A stretch of DNA of 14,774 bases. Source: Patescibacteria group bacterium (lineage in GTDB: Bacteria; Patescibacteriota; Saccharimonadia; Saccharimonadales; CAIOMD01). Location of the stretch: NCBI GenBank assembly GCA_030917025.1, contig JAUPVN010000046.1:1-14774 (forward strand). Reading direction: 5' to 3'. A program made the position numbers and the translations under genes. This document shows, one piece after another, positions 13,122-14,774 of the stretch; the stretch's first letter is position 1, and every line of letters begins with the position of its first letter. The notes below the pieces were generated by a model, which saw only the letters and a program-made list of their open reading frames with translations, was not told where the DNA came from and ran no database searches.

Positions 13122-14429
13122 ATGAAAATTGCAGTTATAGGTTACGGCCGGCAAGGTAAAAGTGCTGCAGAATATTGGCACAAGCTAAACCACAGCGTAA
13201 CAATTTGCGACCAAAACACATCTGTTATTGTTCCTAACTGGGCAAAAAAACAACTGGGTGCAAAGTATTTAAATAATTTAAAATCTTTTGATTTAATTGT
13301 AAGAAGCCCCATGGTGCACCCAAGCACCCTAGCTAAAGCTGGTGGCAATGACATTTTAAAAAAGGTAACAACTACTACCAATGAGTTTATGCAGGTTTGC
13401 CCTAGCAAAAATATAATTGGGGTTACTGGCACCAAGGGCAAAGGCACAACCAGCACTTTAATTACAAAAATGCTAGAAGCCGCCGGTAAAACCGTACATC
13501 TTGGCGGTAATATTGGCATAGACCCATTACAGCTATTAAAAAACAATATAAAAAAAGACGATTGGGTTGTGCTAGAACTTGCAAACTTTCAGCTTATAGA
13601 CCTAAAACACTCACCCCATATTGCAGTTTGCCTAACTTTTGCCAAAGAACACACCGATTGGCACAAAGATATTACAGAATATAAAGATGCCAAAAAAGAA
13701 TTATTTAAACATCAAAAAGCAAATGATATAGCAATATATTATGCTAAAAACCAACATTCTAAAGAAATTGCTATTGTATCTAAGGGCATTAAAATACCAT
13801 ACTTAGAACCCCCTGGAGCATATGTAAAAGATGAACAGATAATTATAGACAACACTGTAATATGTAATATTAAAGATATTAAATTACTAGGAACACATAG
13901 TTGGCAAAACATTTGTGCAGCTACTACGGCTGTTTGGCAAATATCTAAAAATGCAGATGCATTACATAATACAATATGCAATTTTGATCCCCTACCCCAC
14001 CGCATACAACTAGTGCGGACCAAAAATAGCATAAAATACTACAATGATAGCTTTTCTACTGGGCAAGCGTCTACAATTGCCGCCATTAAGGCAGTTAATG
14101 GCCAAAAAGTATTAATACTAGGTGGATATGATAGATATATTAACTTAGAGCCACTTTATGAAACAATTTTAGAACATAAAAATGATTTAAGACATTTATT
14201 ATTACTTGGCCAAAGTGCACAAAGGTTAGCAGACGAGCTAAAAGAACATGGATACACAAATTTTACCCTAACAAGCTCAAACACAATGCCCCAAATTATA
14301 AAAGAAGCAACTGCTATTGCCCAGCCAAATGATTCTATTGTGCTTTCTCCTGCTTTTGCAAGCTTTGGAATGTTTAAAGATTTTGAAGATCGTGGTGAAC
14401 AGTTTATAAAATACGTAACAGAATTATGA
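13122..14429 (+). CDS. murD2: MurD-type ligase, probably UDP-MurNAc-L-Ala--L-glutamate ligase (MurD2)
   Basis: This 435-residue Mur ligase adds glutamate to UDP-MurNAc-L-alanine using ATP. It shows the N-terminal Rossmann domain (IAVIGYGRQGKSA), P-loop TGTKGKGTT (102-110), LELANFQL (151-158, where standard MurD has E-S-S-F-Q-L), the carbamylated-lysine region YKDAKKEL (about K191), HRIQLV (293-298), NDSFST (308-313), GGYDRY (334-339), and the C-terminal SPAFASFGMFKDFEDRG (409-425). In D-Glu-adding MurD the 308 motif is NDSKATN; here the lysine is replaced by Phe. Combined with a MurL-like gene overlapping its stop (ATGA), this suggests the L-Glu-adding variant known from Xanthomonas. Ordinary MurD specificity remains possible because the assignment rests on motif and context. 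Confidence 0.85.
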   Translation: MKIAVIGYGRQGKSAAEYWHKLNHSVTICDQNTSVIVPNWAKKQLGAKYLNNLKSFDLIVRSPMVHPSTLAKAGGNDILKKVTTTTNEFMQVCPSKNIIGVTGTKGKGTTSTLITKMLEAAGKTVHLGGNIGIDPLQLLKNNIKKDDWVVLELANFQLIDLKHSPHIAVCLTFAKEHTDWHKDITEYKDAKKELFKHQKANDIAIYYAKNQHSKEIAIVSKGIKIPYLEPPGAYVKDEQIIIDNTVICNIKDIKLLGTHSWQNICAATTAVWQISKNADALHNTICNFDPLPHRIQLVRTKNSIKYYNDSFSTGQASTIAAIKAVNGQKVLILGGYDRYINLEPLYETILEHKNDLRHLLLLGQSAQRLADELKEHGYTNFTLTSSNTMPQIIKEATAIAQPNDSIVLSPAFASFGMFKDFEDRGEQFIKYVTEL

Positions 14430-14774
14430 TAAAACCAACTTCATTTACATTTGTAGATTACGGTTTTAATCAAAAACAAAAAACAGCCACTTTTAACTAC
14501 GCTTACAAAGAATTAAATTTATTTTTTACAGAAACATATACTTTTGATTTTAACTTTATAAGCTATGATAAAAATGCACTAGATATTGCCTTAAAACATC
14601 TATTTATTATGGCCGGGATATCTTATTATAAAGCCTATTTACCAAAAAGTATCATTGTTAATGTTCCACTTACTGCTGACGAAGCTAATTTTTTTAGTAA
14701 TACTTATCAAAATGGTTTAAGAGAACTATTTTATAAAAATAATTTGCCAATAGAAACCCCTGTTAAATTTAAGC
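14426..14774 (+). CDS. murL: MurL-like UDP-MurNAc-L-Ala-L-Glu epimerase, 3' end outside window
   Basis: The ATG at 14426 overlaps the ligase TGA stop by 4 nt, and 116 codons are visible before the right edge. The N-terminal region matches what I recall of MurL: an initial beta strand SFTFVDYGF, NYAYKELNLFFTETYTF, then the strongest match LFIMAGISYYKAYLPKSI (L.L.G.SYYKA pattern) and TYQNGLRELFYKNNLP. MurL converts the terminal L-Glu of the UDP-MurNAc dipeptide to D-Glu and normally sits beside MurD2. Translational coupling to a MurD-type gene strongly supports this. The catalytic remainder is not in the window, so the identification rests on the N-terminal quarter and context. Confidence 0.75.
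   Translation, partial: MIKPTSFTFVDYGFNQKQKTATFNYAYKELNLFFTETYTFDFNFISYDKNALDIALKHLFIMAGISYYKAYLPKSIIVNVPLTADEANFFSNTYQNGLRELFYKNNLPIETPVKFK

Noticed and set aside
13142..14032. Minus-strand frames opposite the murD-type gene
   Set aside because: They mirror conserved Mur ligase motifs on the other strand and show no independent features.
14426..14429. Alternative genetic code with UGA as glycine, as in some CPR groups
   Set aside because: The MurD-type gene ends properly at TGA after its family C-terminus, and the next ATG overlaps it; no gene needs UGA readthrough.

Overview
The window is a low-GC bacterial segment with very short intergenic gaps. Most gene starts lack a Shine-Dalgarno sequence, and several -10 boxes sit 6-11 nt from the start codon. 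UGA is used as a stop (the MurD-type gene ends in TGA inside an ATGA junction). The gene set is that of a fermentative small-genome bacterium: lower glycolysis, UvrD/PcrA helicase, a DUF348 wall protein and MurD/MurL-type peptidoglycan enzymes. This points to the Patescibacteria (CPR), most likely a Saccharibacteria-like lineage. That assignment is inference; no rRNA or phylogenetic marker is present.

Layout: everything from 1 to about 12.19 kb that codes is on the minus strand, and everything from 12.36 kb onward is on the plus strand. Reading the minus strand right to left there are three blocks. (i) 12194-8206: a LuxI/FeeM-like N-acyltransferase homologue, overlapping by 1 nt a cysteine-free ThiF/E1-like adenylyltransferase, followed by a multi-TM hybrid GAF/HisKA/HATPase sensor kinase. 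(ii) 8205-7438: a gene-free stretch holding one intact tRNA-Glu(UUC) gene with its terminator, and upstream of it two broken tRNA-Glu-like copies whose loop regions carry palindromic inserts. (iii) 7433-1: pyk-pgk-tpiA plus a small tail-anchored acidic protein, then uvrD/pcrA-nudix, then the 5' part of a DUF348/YabE-like exported wall protein.

On the plus strand, two tandem single-domain CheY-like receivers lead directly into a MurD-type ligase and the beginning of a MurL-like epimerase. The MurD-MurL pair, together with ligase motif changes, fits the alternative route in which L-Glu is ligated to UDP-MurNAc-L-Ala and epimerised afterwards, rather than ligation of D-Glu made by a racemase.

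The most unusual parts are the acyltransferase/E1-like pair, which shares a divergent promoter region with the two receivers and sits next to a sensor kinase (a possible signalling-metabolite island), and the decayed tRNA-Glu repeat array. Functional links between neighbours are inferred from gene order only.
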